Shown one piece after another: positions 8,602 through 17,637 of a DNA stretch of 64,000 bases. The notes under the pieces are model-generated. The model saw nothing but the letters and a program-made list of their open reading frames with translations, made no database searches and had not been told where the DNA came from. The DNA is taken from contig NZ_CP149510.1 of the NCBI RefSeq assembly GCF_040126305.1, positions 3,917,001-3,981,000 on the forward strand. Reading direction: 5' to 3'. The translations under genes were made by a program, and so were the position numbers. This DNA comes from Pararhizobium sp. A13. GTDB lineage: Bacteria > Pseudomonadota > Alphaproteobacteria > Rhizobiales > Rhizobiaceae. Numbering within the stretch: the stretch's first letter is position 1; the number at the start of each line of letters is the position of its first letter.

Positions 8602-8842
8602 ATGGACGTTACAGACATTGCGGGCGGGCTCGGTGTGTTGTTGCCCCGCCCTGACCCGTATTCAGCCGCGGCTGATCGTCCTCGCCGCGCTCGGCTGCGT
8701 GCTACTGCAAATCGCTGCGATGATCTTTCATCTGTCACGCGGTGAAGCTCCAGCCGTACCGCTCAACATCATCCTGCTTGCTCTTTCTGTGTTCATCCTG
8801 TGGGGCCGCGGCAAGAGGGCGCCCATCTCGCCGCGCGGATAA
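8602..8842 (+). pseudogene. Frameshifted C-terminal remnant of a DoxX-family membrane protein
   Basis: From 8602 the frame reads MDVTDIAGGLGVLLP, which matches the middle of small DoxX-type membrane proteins. At the C-rich run around 8643-8647 the match moves by one base into the frame reading ALTRIQPRLIVLAALG, then FHLSRGEAP and ILLALSVFILWGRGKR, ending at TAA 8840-8842. Removing one C would join the two halves. The N-terminal half of the family is absent upstream. The gene is therefore both truncated and frameshifted and probably inactive. The rest of 8438-8977 holds only a terminator. Confidence 0.65.
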
Positions 8843-8916
8843 AGGGCGCTCCCCGTGCGGGAGCATTCTCCCGTTCAATGCATGATCGCAACTATTCCTC
8901 GGTATTTCCGAAAACG

Positions 8917-8947
8917 AAAAAACCGGGGTGGATTTTAAACACCCCGG
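8917..8947 (-). terminator. Rho-independent terminator of the inositol-type ABC operon
   Basis: Read on the minus strand, the 8-bp perfect stem CCGGGGTG / CACCCCGG (8940-8947 with 8923-8930, 9-base loop) is followed by six T residues. It lies 30 bases beyond the permease stop at 8978. Confidence 0.85.
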
Positions 8948-8977
8948 CCAACTCACTTCTGGGTTTTTCGTTCGTTC

Positions 8978-10003
8978 TTAGGTCTTCTTGCGCCCCTTCT
9001 GTCGATAGACGTCGACGACGACGGCGGCGATGATGATGAGGCCCTTGACGATTTCCTGGTAGTAGGCGTCGACGCGCAGGAAGGTGAAGCCGGAGGTCAT
9101 GACGCCGAGGATCACCGTTCCGATCACCGTGCCGGTGATGCGGCCGACGCCGCCGGTCAGCGAGGTGCCGCCGATGACGGTGGCGGCGATCGCATCGAGT
9201 TCGTACATCACGCCCATGCCGGCCTGCGCCGTCTGGGCGCGGGCCGCCGTCACGACGCCGGCCAGCCCCGCCAGCATGCCGGCGATCGCATAGACCTTGA
9301 TCAGATGCGCCTCGACATTGATGCCCGAGACCCGGGCCGCCTGGACGTTGGCGCCGATCGCATAGGTGAACTTGCCGTAGCGGGTATAGCGCAGGGCGAT
9401 GTGGAAGATCAGCGCGACGACAAGGAAGACGACGACCGGCCAGATACCGGTGCCGATGAAGTTGAACTGGTCGGTGAGGCCCGACACCGGCTGGCCCTTG
9501 GTGTACCACTTCGACAGGCCGCGGGCCGAGACCATCATACCGAGCGTGGCGATGAAGGGCGGGATCTTGGTGCGGGCGATCAACTGGCCATTGATGACGC
9601 CGGCCAACAGGCCGATGCCGAGGCCAAGGCCGATCGGCACGATCGCCGGCAGGTCGGTCAGCGACGGATACAGCGCCCGCGGCCAGGTCGAGGCCTGCGC
9701 GACGCTGGCGGCGATCATCGCCGTCATGCCGACCACCGAGCCGGAGGACAGATCGATGCCGCCGGTGATGATCACCTGGGTGACGCCGACGGCGATGATG
9801 CCGATCACCGCCACCTGCAGGATCATGATCGTCAGGCGCTGTGGGTTCATCAGGAAGCTCTGGCCGACGAAGATCCAGCCGAGCACCTCGTAGACCAGCG
9901 CGATGCCGATCAGCACCAGGAAAATGTTGAATTCCGGCGGGATGCGCCGTCTGGATTTGGCAAGCGGCGGGCTCGTGCCCTGTGCGGCGACATTGGTATC
10001 CAT
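8978..10003 (-). CDS. Inositol/rhizopine-type sugar ABC transporter permease
   Basis: 341 aa, RbsC-like permease. The family segments GGIDLSSGSVVGMTAM, NGQLIARTKIPPFIATLG and GGTSLTGGVGRITGTVIG are present, with 8-10 membrane stretches. The start at 10003 is an ATG behind a GGGAGGAAAG ribosome site. It lies 36 bases after the ATPase gene stop (10040) and is the last gene before the terminator. The inositol class is inferred from the binding protein at 13167-14111; the permease alone only shows CUT2-type sugar transport. Confidence 0.9.
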   Translation of the reverse strand: MDTNVAAQGTSPPLAKSRRRIPPEFNIFLVLIGIALVYEVLGWIFVGQSFLMNPQRLTIMILQVAVIGIIAVGVTQVIITGGIDLSSGSVVGMTAMIAASVAQASTWPRALYPSLTDLPAIVPIGLGLGIGLLAGVINGQLIARTKIPPFIATLGMMVSARGLSKWYTKGQPVSGLTDQFNFIGTGIWPVVVFLVVALIFHIALRYTRYGKFTYAIGANVQAARVSGINVEAHLIKVYAIAGMLAGLAGVVTAARAQTAQAGMGVMYELDAIAATVIGGTSLTGGVGRITGTVIGTVILGVMTSGFTFLRVDAYYQEIVKGLIIIAAVVVDVYRQKGRKKT

Positions 10004-10039
10004 TAGTCTTTCCTCCCTGTGGTTGACGTTTCGTGGCCT

Positions 10040-11581
10040 TCAGCGTGCGGCGAGTTCCATCACCTTGATCTGGCTGGCTTCGGCCCGATTAAGGAACCCG
10101 GTGACCCGGCCTTCGTGCATGACCATGATGCGGTCGCTCATGCCGAGCACCTCGGGCATTTCCGACGAGATCATGATGACGGCGACGCCGTCGCGGGCCA
10201 GCTCCGTCACCAGCCGGTGGATTTCCGCCTTGGCGCCGACGTCGATGCCGCGGGTCGGCTCGTCAAGGATCAGGATGCGCGGATTGGTCAGCAGCCAGCG
10301 GCCGATCAGCGCCTTCTGCTGGTTGCCGCCGGAGAGGTTCTCGATGCGCTCCTCAAGGTTCGGCGTCTTCACCCGCAGCTTGCGGGCCATCTCCTCGCAT
10401 TGCGCCGAGACGCCCTTCTCGTCGACAAAGCCCATCGTCACGAACTTGTCCTGCAGCACGGCGATCTGCATGTTTTCCAGAATGTTGAGGATCAAAAGGC
10501 AGCCGGTGTCCTTGCGGTCCTCGGTCAGGAACGCCATGCGGTGTTTGATCGCTTGCGTCGGCGAGGCGATCGCCACCGGCTTGCCGTTGATCCGGACCGA
10601 GCCGGAGGTGGCCGGCGTCACGCCGAACAGCGTTTCGGCGACATTCGAGCGGCCGGAACCGACCAGACCGGCAACACCGAGGATTTCGCCGGCGCGCACC
10701 TCGAACGAGACATCGTGGAAGACATCCTTCAGGCACAGGTCCTTGACCGACAAGACGACGTCGCCGATCGGCACCTCCTCCTTCGGGAACATCTGGGTGA
10801 TCTCGCGGCCGACCATCATGCGGATGATGTCGTCGCGCGTCACATCGCTCGAGGCATGCGTGCCGATATACTTGCCGTCGCGGAACACCGAGAACTCGTC
10901 GGCGATCTCGAACAGCTCGTTCATCTTGTGGGTGATGTAGACGATGCCGATGCCCTGGCTGCGCAGGTCGCGGATGATCTCAAACAGATGCGCGACCTCG
11001 CGCTCGGTCAGCGCCGAGGTCGGCTCGTCCATGATCAGAACGTCGGACTCGTACGACACCGCCTTGGCGATCTCGACCATCTGGCGGTTGGCGATCGACA
11101 GGTCGCGCACCTCGGACTGCGGATCGAGCGCGATGTTCAGCCGCGTAAACAGCGCCGCCGTCATCCGGTTCATCTCGCGGTGATCGACGAAGCCGAGACG
11201 GGTCAACGGTTCGCGGCGGATCCAGATGTTTTCCGCGACCGTCATGAACGGCATCAGGTTGAGCTCCTGATGGATCATCGCGATGCCGTTTTCCAGCGCA
11301 TCCAGCGGCGATTTCAGCTGGATGTCGACGCCCTTGAACCTCACCTCGCCCCGGTCGGGCGTGTAGATGCCGGCGAGAATCTTCATCAGCGTCGATTTGC
11401 CGGCGCCATTCTCGCCCATCAGCGCATGCACCGTGCCGCGCTTCAGCCGGAACGACACATCGTCGAGCGCCACCACGCCCGGAAACTCCTTGCGCACGCC
11501 TTCAACGGCAAGCAGATATTCCGCATTCGGCACCGCCCCACTCGCACGCACCGCCGCCATCGTTGTCGGACTGACTGTCAT
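10040..11581 (-). CDS. Inositol/rhizopine-type sugar ABC transporter ATPase
   Basis: 513 aa, RbsA/MglA-like double ATPase. Domain 1 has GENGAGKST, a Q-loop [13 protein letters not shown], and Walker [12 protein letters not shown]. Its signature region reads [10 protein letters not shown] rather than LSGGQ, as is usual for this group. Domain 2 has [23 protein letters not shown] and [16 protein letters not shown]. It is followed at once by its permease. The binding-protein gene lies 1.6 kb upstream on the same strand, separated by an ExoX-like gene and a dead transposase, so the transporter genes are probably no longer one transcript. The 159 bases 11582-11740 must then hold its promoter. Confidence 0.9.
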   Translation of the reverse strand: MTVSPTTMAAVRASGAVPNAEYLLAVEGVRKEFPGVVALDDVSFRLKRGTVHALMGENGAGKSTLMKILAGIYTPDRGEVRFKGVDIQLKSPLDALENGIAMIHQELNLMPFMTVAENIWIRREPLTRLGFVDHREMNRMTAALFTRLNIALDPQSEVRDLSIANRQMVEIAKAVSYESDVLIMDEPTSALTEREVAHLFEIIRDLRSQGIGIVYITHKMNELFEIADEFSVFRDGKYIGTHASSDVTRDDIIRMMVGREITQMFPKEEVPIGDVVLSVKDLCLKDVFHDVSFEVRAGEILGVAGLVGSGRSNVAETLFGVTPATSGSVRINGKPVAIASPTQAIKHRMAFLTEDRKDTGCLLILNILENMQIAVLQDKFVTMGFVDEKGVSAQCEEMARKLRVKTPNLEERIENLSGGNQQKALIGRWLLTNPRILILDEPTRGIDVGAKAEIHRLVTELARDGVAVIMISSEMPEVLGMSDRIMVMHEGRVTGFLNRAEASQIKVMELAAR

Positions 11582-11740
11582 TTTATTGCCTCCCTATGTT
11601 GTGATAAGGGCCGACCCCGCACTCGCGATCGGCAAACGTGGCTTTCTCCGCCATTCAGCAGAAGCGGAATCTGGAGCTGCGGCACTTGCTCCTCGACAAT
11701 TGCCTGCGAACTCCTCTTCGCATTCCATCAATGCTCAACG

Positions 11741-12226
11741 CTATTGTATTGATTGCGTTTTAATGATCGGCGCCCTCCCCCCGTTTATCAGCAGACCATT
11801 CACTCTCTTCCCGACAAGCAAACAGCCGGGACGTAAGCGGTCCGCACTTTCGCAGCGGCCGCCTCCCGCTTCGCTGGGCGCCCCGGATGGCAACGACGAT
11901 GCGCTCCGAGTGGAGGCTATGCTGGGAAATCTATCGAGCCGATGTTCATCTAAGCCGAAGTCGGCGACCTTCGACGAAACCGAGACGCCTCCCTCAATCA
12001 CTCTTAGCGAGTGCAGCCTGTTCCTGCGGTCGGGGACGGGCTTCTCCTCGGGAGCGAGCCAGAAGAGAAAGAGTACCGCACCAAAATATCCGATCTGGAG
12101 CAGTATTGCGGAAATCAGAGATGCAACGAGCGTGGCCCGGATGGAGTGTGTGGCCAGATACGTTCCAACCGAAACGATGCACAAGACGAGTGTCATCCTG
12201 CAAAGCAGTATTCGAAATTTTTGCAT
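11741..12226 (-). CDS. ExoX-like exopolysaccharide production repressor with long tail
   Basis: 161 aa. Residues about 10-60 form the two membrane segments of the rhizobial ExoX/PsiA-type small protein (TYLATHSIRATLVASLISAI, then LLQIGYFGAVLFLFWL). In rhizobia such proteins lower exopolysaccharide synthesis, apparently at the inner membrane. Usual family members are around 100 aa or shorter. Here a polar, low-complexity tail of some 95 residues follows and could be read-through of a lost stop. A GGGAGGAGG ribosome site precedes ATG 12226. The gene sits between the ATPase and binding-protein genes of the ABC system, which it interrupts. Confidence 0.65.
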   Translation of the reverse strand: MQKFRILLCRMTLVLCIVSVGTYLATHSIRATLVASLISAILLQIGYFGAVLFLFWLAPEEKPVPDRRNRLHSLRVIEGGVSVSSKVADFGLDEHRLDRFPSIASTRSASSLPSGAPSEAGGGRCESADRLRPGCLLVGKRVNGLLINGGRAPIIKTQSIQ

Positions 12227-12423
12227 ACAGGCCTCCTCCCCGCCGCCCTGCTAGCAGTTACGCTAATGGCCGACTCAATGGAATGTACGTTCCAGTCTAC
12301 AGATTTATGGAATGGATTACACTAAAATACTGATTGTTTTCAATCACTTACGGCTTTTTCGTGCGCTGAGTGGTACGAAAATTCCAATTACGGGAATGAC
12401 GGAATGAATATTAGGCGAGCTTA

Positions 12424-13094
12424 CATGTTCCCGCGAGTGTAGATCCTGAAGGGTAAGCTGGTCTTGAGTTGCAAGCTTGACCACGACCCCTCCACCCCCA
12501 AGCGCTCAAGAACGATCTTAAACGCGAGCCGAGCCTGATTTTCAGGATCTTGGTCGATGGCGAGTGCAGTATGTACAATGATATCGCCACTGCCTGTATC
12601 GAGTGCCAGATGCAGCTTTCGCCATCCCCTGCGGGACTTGGCGCCCTTGTCGTCAAGGTATCGGACCGCGCCATTGATCTTCAGGCCGGTACTGTTGACC
12701 ACCACATGAAGTGGACCGCCCGACACAGGCTGACGATCATCATTATGTCCGCAGACGGTTTCCAGGTCCGTGCCCGTCGCTCAGTGTCGTGTGATCGGGC
12801 GCGGGCAGATCCAATCCCATCAGCGCAAGCACCGAACCGAGCAATCCTTCGGTCTGGCGCAGCCGCAGTCCGAACCTCATGCCGAGGGTCGGCGCAGTCT
12901 CAATTGCCAACTCGGAGTAACGTGGCTGGCCGCCTGGTGTCTTTCTCCGCAGGGCCTGCCATCCGACCAGCGCCTCCGGCGAGATCCACAGGGCAAGGCT
13001 GCCGCGCTGGCGAAGACCCGCCTCGCCAGCTCGTCACCTTGAACTTCGTCTTGCCTCTGCGATGTCGGCGACTGGCATTATGTTTGTGCGGCAT
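12424..13094 (-). pseudogene. Decayed IS5-family transposase
   Basis: Three pieces in different frames together rebuild an IS5-family transposase. From ATG 13094 comes the MPHKHNASRRHRRGKTKFKV N-terminus and then a segment like LAGWQAP-R-KTRGGQ. At about 12727-12905 the minus strand reads ELAIETAPTLGMRFGLRLRQ, TEGLLGSVLALMGLDLPAPD and HTTLS. From about 12726 comes LHVVVNSTGLKINGAVRYLD, KGAKSRRGWRKLHLALDTGSG and DIIVHTALA. The C-terminal catalytic part is missing after about 12500, where unrelated sequence (LQLKTSLPFRIY...) follows. Frameshifts plus truncation make it inactive. A possible left terminal repeat, beginning GGCGTTGGTGCACGGATC on the minus strand, lies at about 13147-13164. Confidence 0.85.
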
Positions 13095-13166
13095 GCTCGA
13101 GATCACAATATGGTTGCGGTCTCAAATGCTTACGTCCAACCATTGAATGATCCGTGCACCAACGCC

Positions 13167-14111
13167 TCAGTTGGCGCCTTTGTACTGAGTGATATTCGCG
13201 TGCGTTACGAGTTCAAACGGTACGTAGACTTTCTTCTCCACGGTTTCTCCGCGACGCAGTTTCAAGGCGGCATCCACCGAGCCCTGGCCTTGTGCAGCAG
13301 CGTTTTGGAACACTGTCACGTCCAGATCGCCCGCTTCCATTGCCGCAAGCGCGTCAGCAGTAGCGTCAATGCCGGCGACCACGACTTTCGACTTGTCAAT
13401 GCCCACAGCTTTCATAGCCTGGATCGCACCGATGGCCATTTCGTCATTGTTCGCAATGACCGCATCGAACTCAACACCAGCAGAAAGCCAATTCGCCATA
13501 AGGTCTACGGCCTGGGTGCGTTGCCAATTTGCCGACTGCTCTTCGACGATAGACATGAATTTGCAGCCGTCGGTAGCAATGACATCTTTTATGTCTTTTG
13601 TCCGAATGCGCGCAGCCTGATGCTGTAGCTCACCCATAATCACGAGGACTTTTGCGCCGTCACCCTTGCCCATCTCTTTGAGCTGCCGACATGTGTCCTG
13701 CGTTTGCAACGTACCTGATTCTACTTCGTTCGACGCGACGAACGCCTGCTTGTCCGGAAGGTTATCGACGTTGGCCGGTTCGTAATTCACATACACCAGC
13801 GGAACTCCTGCTTTGGAAGCAGCTTCCGACATGGCGATGGTGGCATCGGTATCGACCGCATTCACGATGATCGCGTCCGCGCCAGATGCGATAAAGTTCT
13901 GAACTTGACTGAGCTGTCGCGACATATCTCCTTGAGCATCCTCAATCTGAAGCGTCACTCCGTCGAGACCGACCGCATATTTGGTCATCCCCTCGCGCAA
14001 GACCGTCAGGAAGTTGTCGTCAAACTTCGAGATGGATACGCCGATGGTTTCAGCGTGTACCGTAGCGGCCATCAGAGCCATGACGGCAGCTGTCAATCCA
14101 ATTCTTTTCAT
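13167..14111 (-). CDS. Inositol/rhizopine-type ABC transporter substrate-binding protein
   Basis: 314 aa. A Sec signal peptide (MKRIGLTAAVMALMAATVHA, cleaved before ETIGVS) is followed by a type I periplasmic binding fold. Stretches such as SKFDDNFLTVLREGM, LQIEDAQGDMSRQLSQVQNF, ADAIIVNAVDTDAT, EFDAVIANNDEMAIGAIQAM and GIDATADALAAMEAGDLDVT are those I know from rhizobial inositol-binding IbpA and rhizopine-binding MocB proteins. The ribosome site is GGAGGAG before ATG 14111. It is divergent from a LacI regulator, with inverted repeats in the 322 bases between. The ligand is inferred as a cyclitol. Confidence 0.88.
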   Translation of the reverse strand: MKRIGLTAAVMALMAATVHAETIGVSISKFDDNFLTVLREGMTKYAVGLDGVTLQIEDAQGDMSRQLSQVQNFIASGADAIIVNAVDTDATIAMSEAASKAGVPLVYVNYEPANVDNLPDKQAFVASNEVESGTLQTQDTCRQLKEMGKGDGAKVLVIMGELQHQAARIRTKDIKDVIATDGCKFMSIVEEQSANWQRTQAVDLMANWLSAGVEFDAVIANNDEMAIGAIQAMKAVGIDKSKVVVAGIDATADALAAMEAGDLDVTVFQNAAAQGQGSVDAALKLRRGETVEKKVYVPFELVTHANITQYKGAN

Positions 14112-14130
14112 CTCTGCTCCTCCATTTTAG

Positions 14131-14148
14131 CGGTGTCCGATCACACCG
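14131..14148. promoter_or_regulatory. Inverted repeat upstream of the ABC binding-protein gene
   Basis: CGGTGT-N6-ACACCG, a perfect 6-bp inverted repeat 20 bases upstream of the binding-protein ATG (14111), in its 5' leader. The segment TCCGATCACACCGAA (14136-14150) recurs identically at 15515-15529, beyond the regulator gene. The site is a candidate operator for the divergent LacI protein. Confidence 0.45.
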
Positions 14149-14246
14149 AACAATCCCAACTCTCCACAGGCCGGCCCGCGTGGGCTGCACCGGAAAATTC
14201 AAAAAATAATCTGAGATGAAATCACTCACGGCATAATACAAATTAG

Positions 14247-14256
14247 ATCACGTGAT
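14247..14256. promoter_or_regulatory. 10-bp palindrome in the divergent promoter region
   Basis: ATCACGTGAT is a perfect palindrome with a central CG, the symmetry preferred by LacI-family operators. It lies between the binding-protein and regulator genes, in the middle of the 322-base intergenic stretch 14112-14433. Confidence 0.4.
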
Positions 14257-14400
14257 ATGCCGTTAATGACAGCCAGAATGTCAGCCTTTTGGCTCCACTC
14301 GGGTGGTTACCTCCCAAACACCTTGGTCCTCCTCGGGACATCCGCGTCATACCAAGCTTACAATCAAGCGAGAAGTTTTAACTTCAGCCGTGGAACAAAA

Positions 14401-14432
14401 TGTGTCACATTGCGTCATATCACCGTGACACA
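14401..14432. promoter_or_regulatory. Inverted repeat abutting the LacI regulator start
   Basis: TGTGTCAC (14401-14408) and GTGACACA (14425-14432) form a perfect 8-bp inverted repeat separated by 16 bases. It ends one base before the chosen ATG at 14434, a position fit for autorepression or for an mRNA hairpin over the ribosome site. Confidence 0.5.
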
Positions 14433-14433
14433 A

Positions 14434-15483
14434 ATGTTAGGATTTTCTGTGCGTCGCGCAACCATCGCCGATCTTTCAAAAGTCTCCGGAGTCAGTACAT
14501 CGACCATCAATCGGCTTCTGGGCGGCAGGGCGAAAGTCCGCCCTGAGACAATCCAGCGGGTAAGGAACGCAGCCGAAGAGATCGGTTTCTATGGGCTGGG
14601 AACACTGCTCGAACGGGAGAAAGACGCTCTGCCGCATTATCGGCTCGGGGTCTTGCTCCAGCAATCCAATCGACAAATCTATCAGCTTTTCGGGTCGAGC
14701 ATCGTCGACGCAGCGCGCATGCGGAAGGATGCCCGGATCGAGACCACGGTCAATTTCGTCGATGAATTATCACCGGACTCGATTTCTAAGGCACTCTTCC
14801 GCCTAGGCGAGCGCGTCAATGCGATTGCTGTCGTTTGTGCTGATCATCCGCAGATAAGCCAGACGATCAATGTGCTGCGTGAACGCGGCGTGCCAACGAT
14901 AGCCTACATCACCGATCTTTCGGCCCCCAACCGGGCAGGCTACGTCGGCACAGACAATTGGAAACTGGGGCGCACGGCCGCGTATATTGTCGCCAACATG
15001 GTGAAGCGCCAAGGAAAAATCGCGACTTTCATCGGCAACCATCGGTATCAGTGCCAAGACATATCAGATGCAAGTTTCCGATCGTACGTGCGTGAACACG
15101 CGCGTCACATGACGGTGATGGATGCATTTATGACCAATGAGGAATCCGATGTCGCCTATGACCTCGTTCGTGACTTGTTCGCAAAAGAACATGATCTGGT
15201 GGGACTCTATGTCATCGGCGGTGGGATCTCAGGCGTGCTGCGGGCAATTCGGGAGCTGCCGGAAGAACACAGGTCCGAGATTCGCGTCGTCTGCAGGGAT
15301 GTCGGAACCGCCACGCGTACGGGATTAAACGAAGGGTTGATCACTGCTGCCTTATGCCATCCGTTGGGGCGCACGTCGAACGAGCTTATCAACACGATGA
15401 TTGAGGCTATCGGGCAGGACAAGAATGCCGCGATCATTCAACGCACAGTGCCCTTCGAAATCCTCACGCCTGAAAACGTTTAG
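14434..15483 (+). CDS. LacI-family transcriptional regulator
   Basis: 349 aa from ATG 14434; an in-frame extension to 14257 encodes unrelated sequence and would run over the inverted repeat. The helix-turn-helix and hinge are typical: RRATIADLSKVSGVSTSTIN, RLLGGRAKVRPETIQRV, AAEEIGFYG (residues about 6-52). A type I periplasmic-binding-like sensor domain follows (YRLGVLLQQSNRQIYQLFG, ...GYVGTDNWKLGRTAAYIV, ...HPLGRTSNELINTMIEA). It is divergent from the inositol-type binding-protein gene, so it most likely controls that transporter. The ligand is unknown. Confidence 0.9.
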   Translation: MLGFSVRRATIADLSKVSGVSTSTINRLLGGRAKVRPETIQRVRNAAEEIGFYGLGTLLEREKDALPHYRLGVLLQQSNRQIYQLFGSSIVDAARMRKDARIETTVNFVDELSPDSISKALFRLGERVNAIAVVCADHPQISQTINVLRERGVPTIAYITDLSAPNRAGYVGTDNWKLGRTAAYIVANMVKRQGKIATFIGNHRYQCQDISDASFRSYVREHARHMTVMDAFMTNEESDVAYDLVRDLFAKEHDLVGLYVIGGGISGVLRAIRELPEEHRSEIRVVCRDVGTATRTGLNEGLITAALCHPLGRTSNELINTMIEAIGQDKNAAIIQRTVPFEILTPENV

Positions 15484-15734
15484 CGACGTTTGGAATTGCG
15501 CCGGTGTTGTTTCATCCGATCACACCGAAGCAAACTGGATCGGCTCCGGTTCGTCGCACAGCGCAGCGGCAAAAGGCGCTCTTCTCGCCTTGATGCCGCA
15601 GAATGATCAGCCGATATAGCTACCTACGTCAAGACATGCGTTGTTCGTCGAGAGTTGGTTCCGTACCCATGGTCTGAGCCCGTTTGGACTTGGCGAAGAA
15701 ACACTGGTCGTCGTAGACCACAAGGCCACAGACA

Positions 15735-17609
15735 TCACGCGGCTTGTGCTTGATCAGCCGCCATCCCGATGCAATCACGACCCTTGGTCTTGGCGTCGTA
15801 CAGCGCCTGGTCCGCAGCCTCTATCAACGCGGCAGGAGCGCCAAATGTTGATGCAGTCGACATGCTTGCCACTCCGATGCTGACCGTCACGATCGACTGG
15901 CTGCTCGCTCTGTGCGGTATTGCGCGCCCATGCAACAACGCGCGCAGCCCCTCGGCAAGGCGCACTGCACCATCCCCGTCCGTTCCTGGGAGTAAGATTG
16001 CGAATTCTTCACCACCGAAGCGGGCAACGAGGTCGGAGGGCCGTCTGATGATCGATCGGAGAGTCTCGCCGATCGCCTTGAGGCAATTGTCTCCCTCTTG
16101 GTGACCATATGTATCGTTGAATGCCTTGAAGTGATCGACATCACAGAGCAGCAGACTAAGAGGCGAGCCGTTGCGACACGCCCGCGCGAACTCCTCTGAA
16201 ATAGCCTGATCGAAAACTCTGCGATTTGCGATGCCGGTCAATGAGTCGGTGTAAGCCAGTCCTTTCATCTCCACTGCAAACTGTTTCAGTTCCTCCTCCG
16301 AACGCTTCATGGACGTGATGTCGGAAACGACCACCAGCGCGGATCCGTCTGAAGCTAGACGCGTTCGCAGACTGAGCCAGCGTCCGTCAAACAAAGGTAT
16401 CTCGGTGTCCCGCGTAGCAAACAGCTGGGCCGCCGATTCCTGGATCCATTCTTCGCTGACGTCCGGGCCGACATCGGTCCTTTCCGCGTTGCGCACCACC
16501 GCGCGAACAATATCTGTGATGTGAGCGCCGGGCTGCCTGGCATAAGCCGAGCGAGGAAATGCGGCACGGTACTGGTCGTTGCAGAACACCAGCCTGCCCT
16601 CGGGATTGAACATGGCAAGCCCGTCCGACATTTCTCTCATAGCTTGTGAAAGCACGTTCCGGCTATCAAGGGCTTCCTGTACCAAGCGCTTTTTCTCGGT
16701 TACGTCACGGGTCACGCCCGCGAGCCCGATCAATGCGCCCTGACGATTTCGCAACGGCACCTTTGACGTCAGGAACCAGCGCTCTTGACCATCCTCTTCG
16801 TGAAAGGGTTCTTCGAAGTCTACCAGCGGCTGTCCGCTCGACATAATCGCCTGCTCGCGATCGAAAAAGGTTTGAGCCATTTCGCAGGGGTAGAGATCGA
16901 AGTCCGTGAGGCCAACCATCTCAGACGACTTCGTGCGGCCATGTTGATGCGCGACATTCAGATTGGTGACGACGAACTCACTCTTCTGGTTTTTGATATA
17001 GTGGAAGTCGGGAGCCTGTGTCAGCGCAGCCCGCAAGATGTCGCGTTCGATGGTGAAGGCGTGGAAGTAGGTAATGACGGAAGCTGCCAACAAGGTCGCG
17101 ACGAACTTCACGGCGGTCATGACAAGACCGAGTGTTGCGATGTAGGAGCCACTGCTCTGGTAGGAAATGCTCATCGCCAATGAGACCGCTGCGACGGTGA
17201 GCGCCGAGGCCACTATTTTCTCGGCGGCGACCTGCCGCCGCCGAAGCAAAAAACGGACGCACAGGCCCAGCAGCGACACGAGTGCGATCGAGATCAAACC
17301 CGGCTCAAGCCCAGCGCCCCCCATGTAGATCCGACAGCTCAGAGTGAGGGTCCCCGTCACAACGGTGGCCAAGGGACCACCATAGACCGCCGATATCGCG
17401 AGCAGCGTTGAGCGAAGATCAAGATAGTAACCGCTATCGACCTCTACCGACAGCACCATGGAAAGCAGCGCTGCCAGCCCCATCATCAAGCCGAAACCAA
17501 GCTGGGCCTGCACTTCCGAAAGACGGTAGAATCGGTAGTGCAGATGCATCCAAACAGAAATGAGGAGCGAGACAGCGGCAACGTTGCCGGTCAGAAGTTG
17601 CCAGGCCAT
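15735..17609 (-). CDS. Membrane PAS-PAS-GGDEF diguanylate cyclase
   Basis: 624 aa. Residues 1-190 hold five or six membrane segments of the LytS-like (5TM-5TMR) sensor type. A PAS domain spans about 190-305 and a second (PAS-7-like) about 315-432. The GGDEF domain starts at about 445: SLTGIANRR, the metal-binding DVDHFKAFNDTYGHQEGD and an active-site GGEEF at 532-536. An inhibitory RxxD site (R523-P-S-D526) lies five residues before it, so the enzyme should make c-di-GMP and be feedback inhibited. The gene is a single unit. Its start region carries a 9-bp inverted repeat (17614-17637). Confidence 0.93.
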   Translation of the reverse strand: MAWQLLTGNVAAVSLLISVWMHLHYRFYRLSEVQAQLGFGLMMGLAALLSMVLSVEVDSGYYLDLRSTLLAISAVYGGPLATVVTGTLTLSCRIYMGGAGLEPGLISIALVSLLGLCVRFLLRRRQVAAEKIVASALTVAAVSLAMSISYQSSGSYIATLGLVMTAVKFVATLLAASVITYFHAFTIERDILRAALTQAPDFHYIKNQKSEFVVTNLNVAHQHGRTKSSEMVGLTDFDLYPCEMAQTFFDREQAIMSSGQPLVDFEEPFHEEDGQERWFLTSKVPLRNRQGALIGLAGVTRDVTEKKRLVQEALDSRNVLSQAMREMSDGLAMFNPEGRLVFCNDQYRAAFPRSAYARQPGAHITDIVRAVVRNAERTDVGPDVSEEWIQESAAQLFATRDTEIPLFDGRWLSLRTRLASDGSALVVVSDITSMKRSEEELKQFAVEMKGLAYTDSLTGIANRRVFDQAISEEFARACRNGSPLSLLLCDVDHFKAFNDTYGHQEGDNCLKAIGETLRSIIRRPSDLVARFGGEEFAILLPGTDGDGAVRLAEGLRALLHGRAIPHRASSQSIVTVSIGVASMSTASTFGAPAALIEAADQALYDAKTKGRDCIGMAADQAQAA

Positions 17610-17613
17610 TACG

Positions 17614-17637
17614 AATTCCTTAGAATTTTAAGGAATT
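17614..17637. promoter_or_regulatory. Inverted repeat just upstream of the diguanylate cyclase start
   Basis: AATTCCTTA (17614-17622) and TAAGGAATT (17629-17637) are perfect inverted copies separated by 6 bases, starting 5 bases before the ATG at 17609. The element would fold over the ribosome site or bind a dimeric regulator. No clear Shine-Dalgarno sequence is visible here. Confidence 0.4.
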
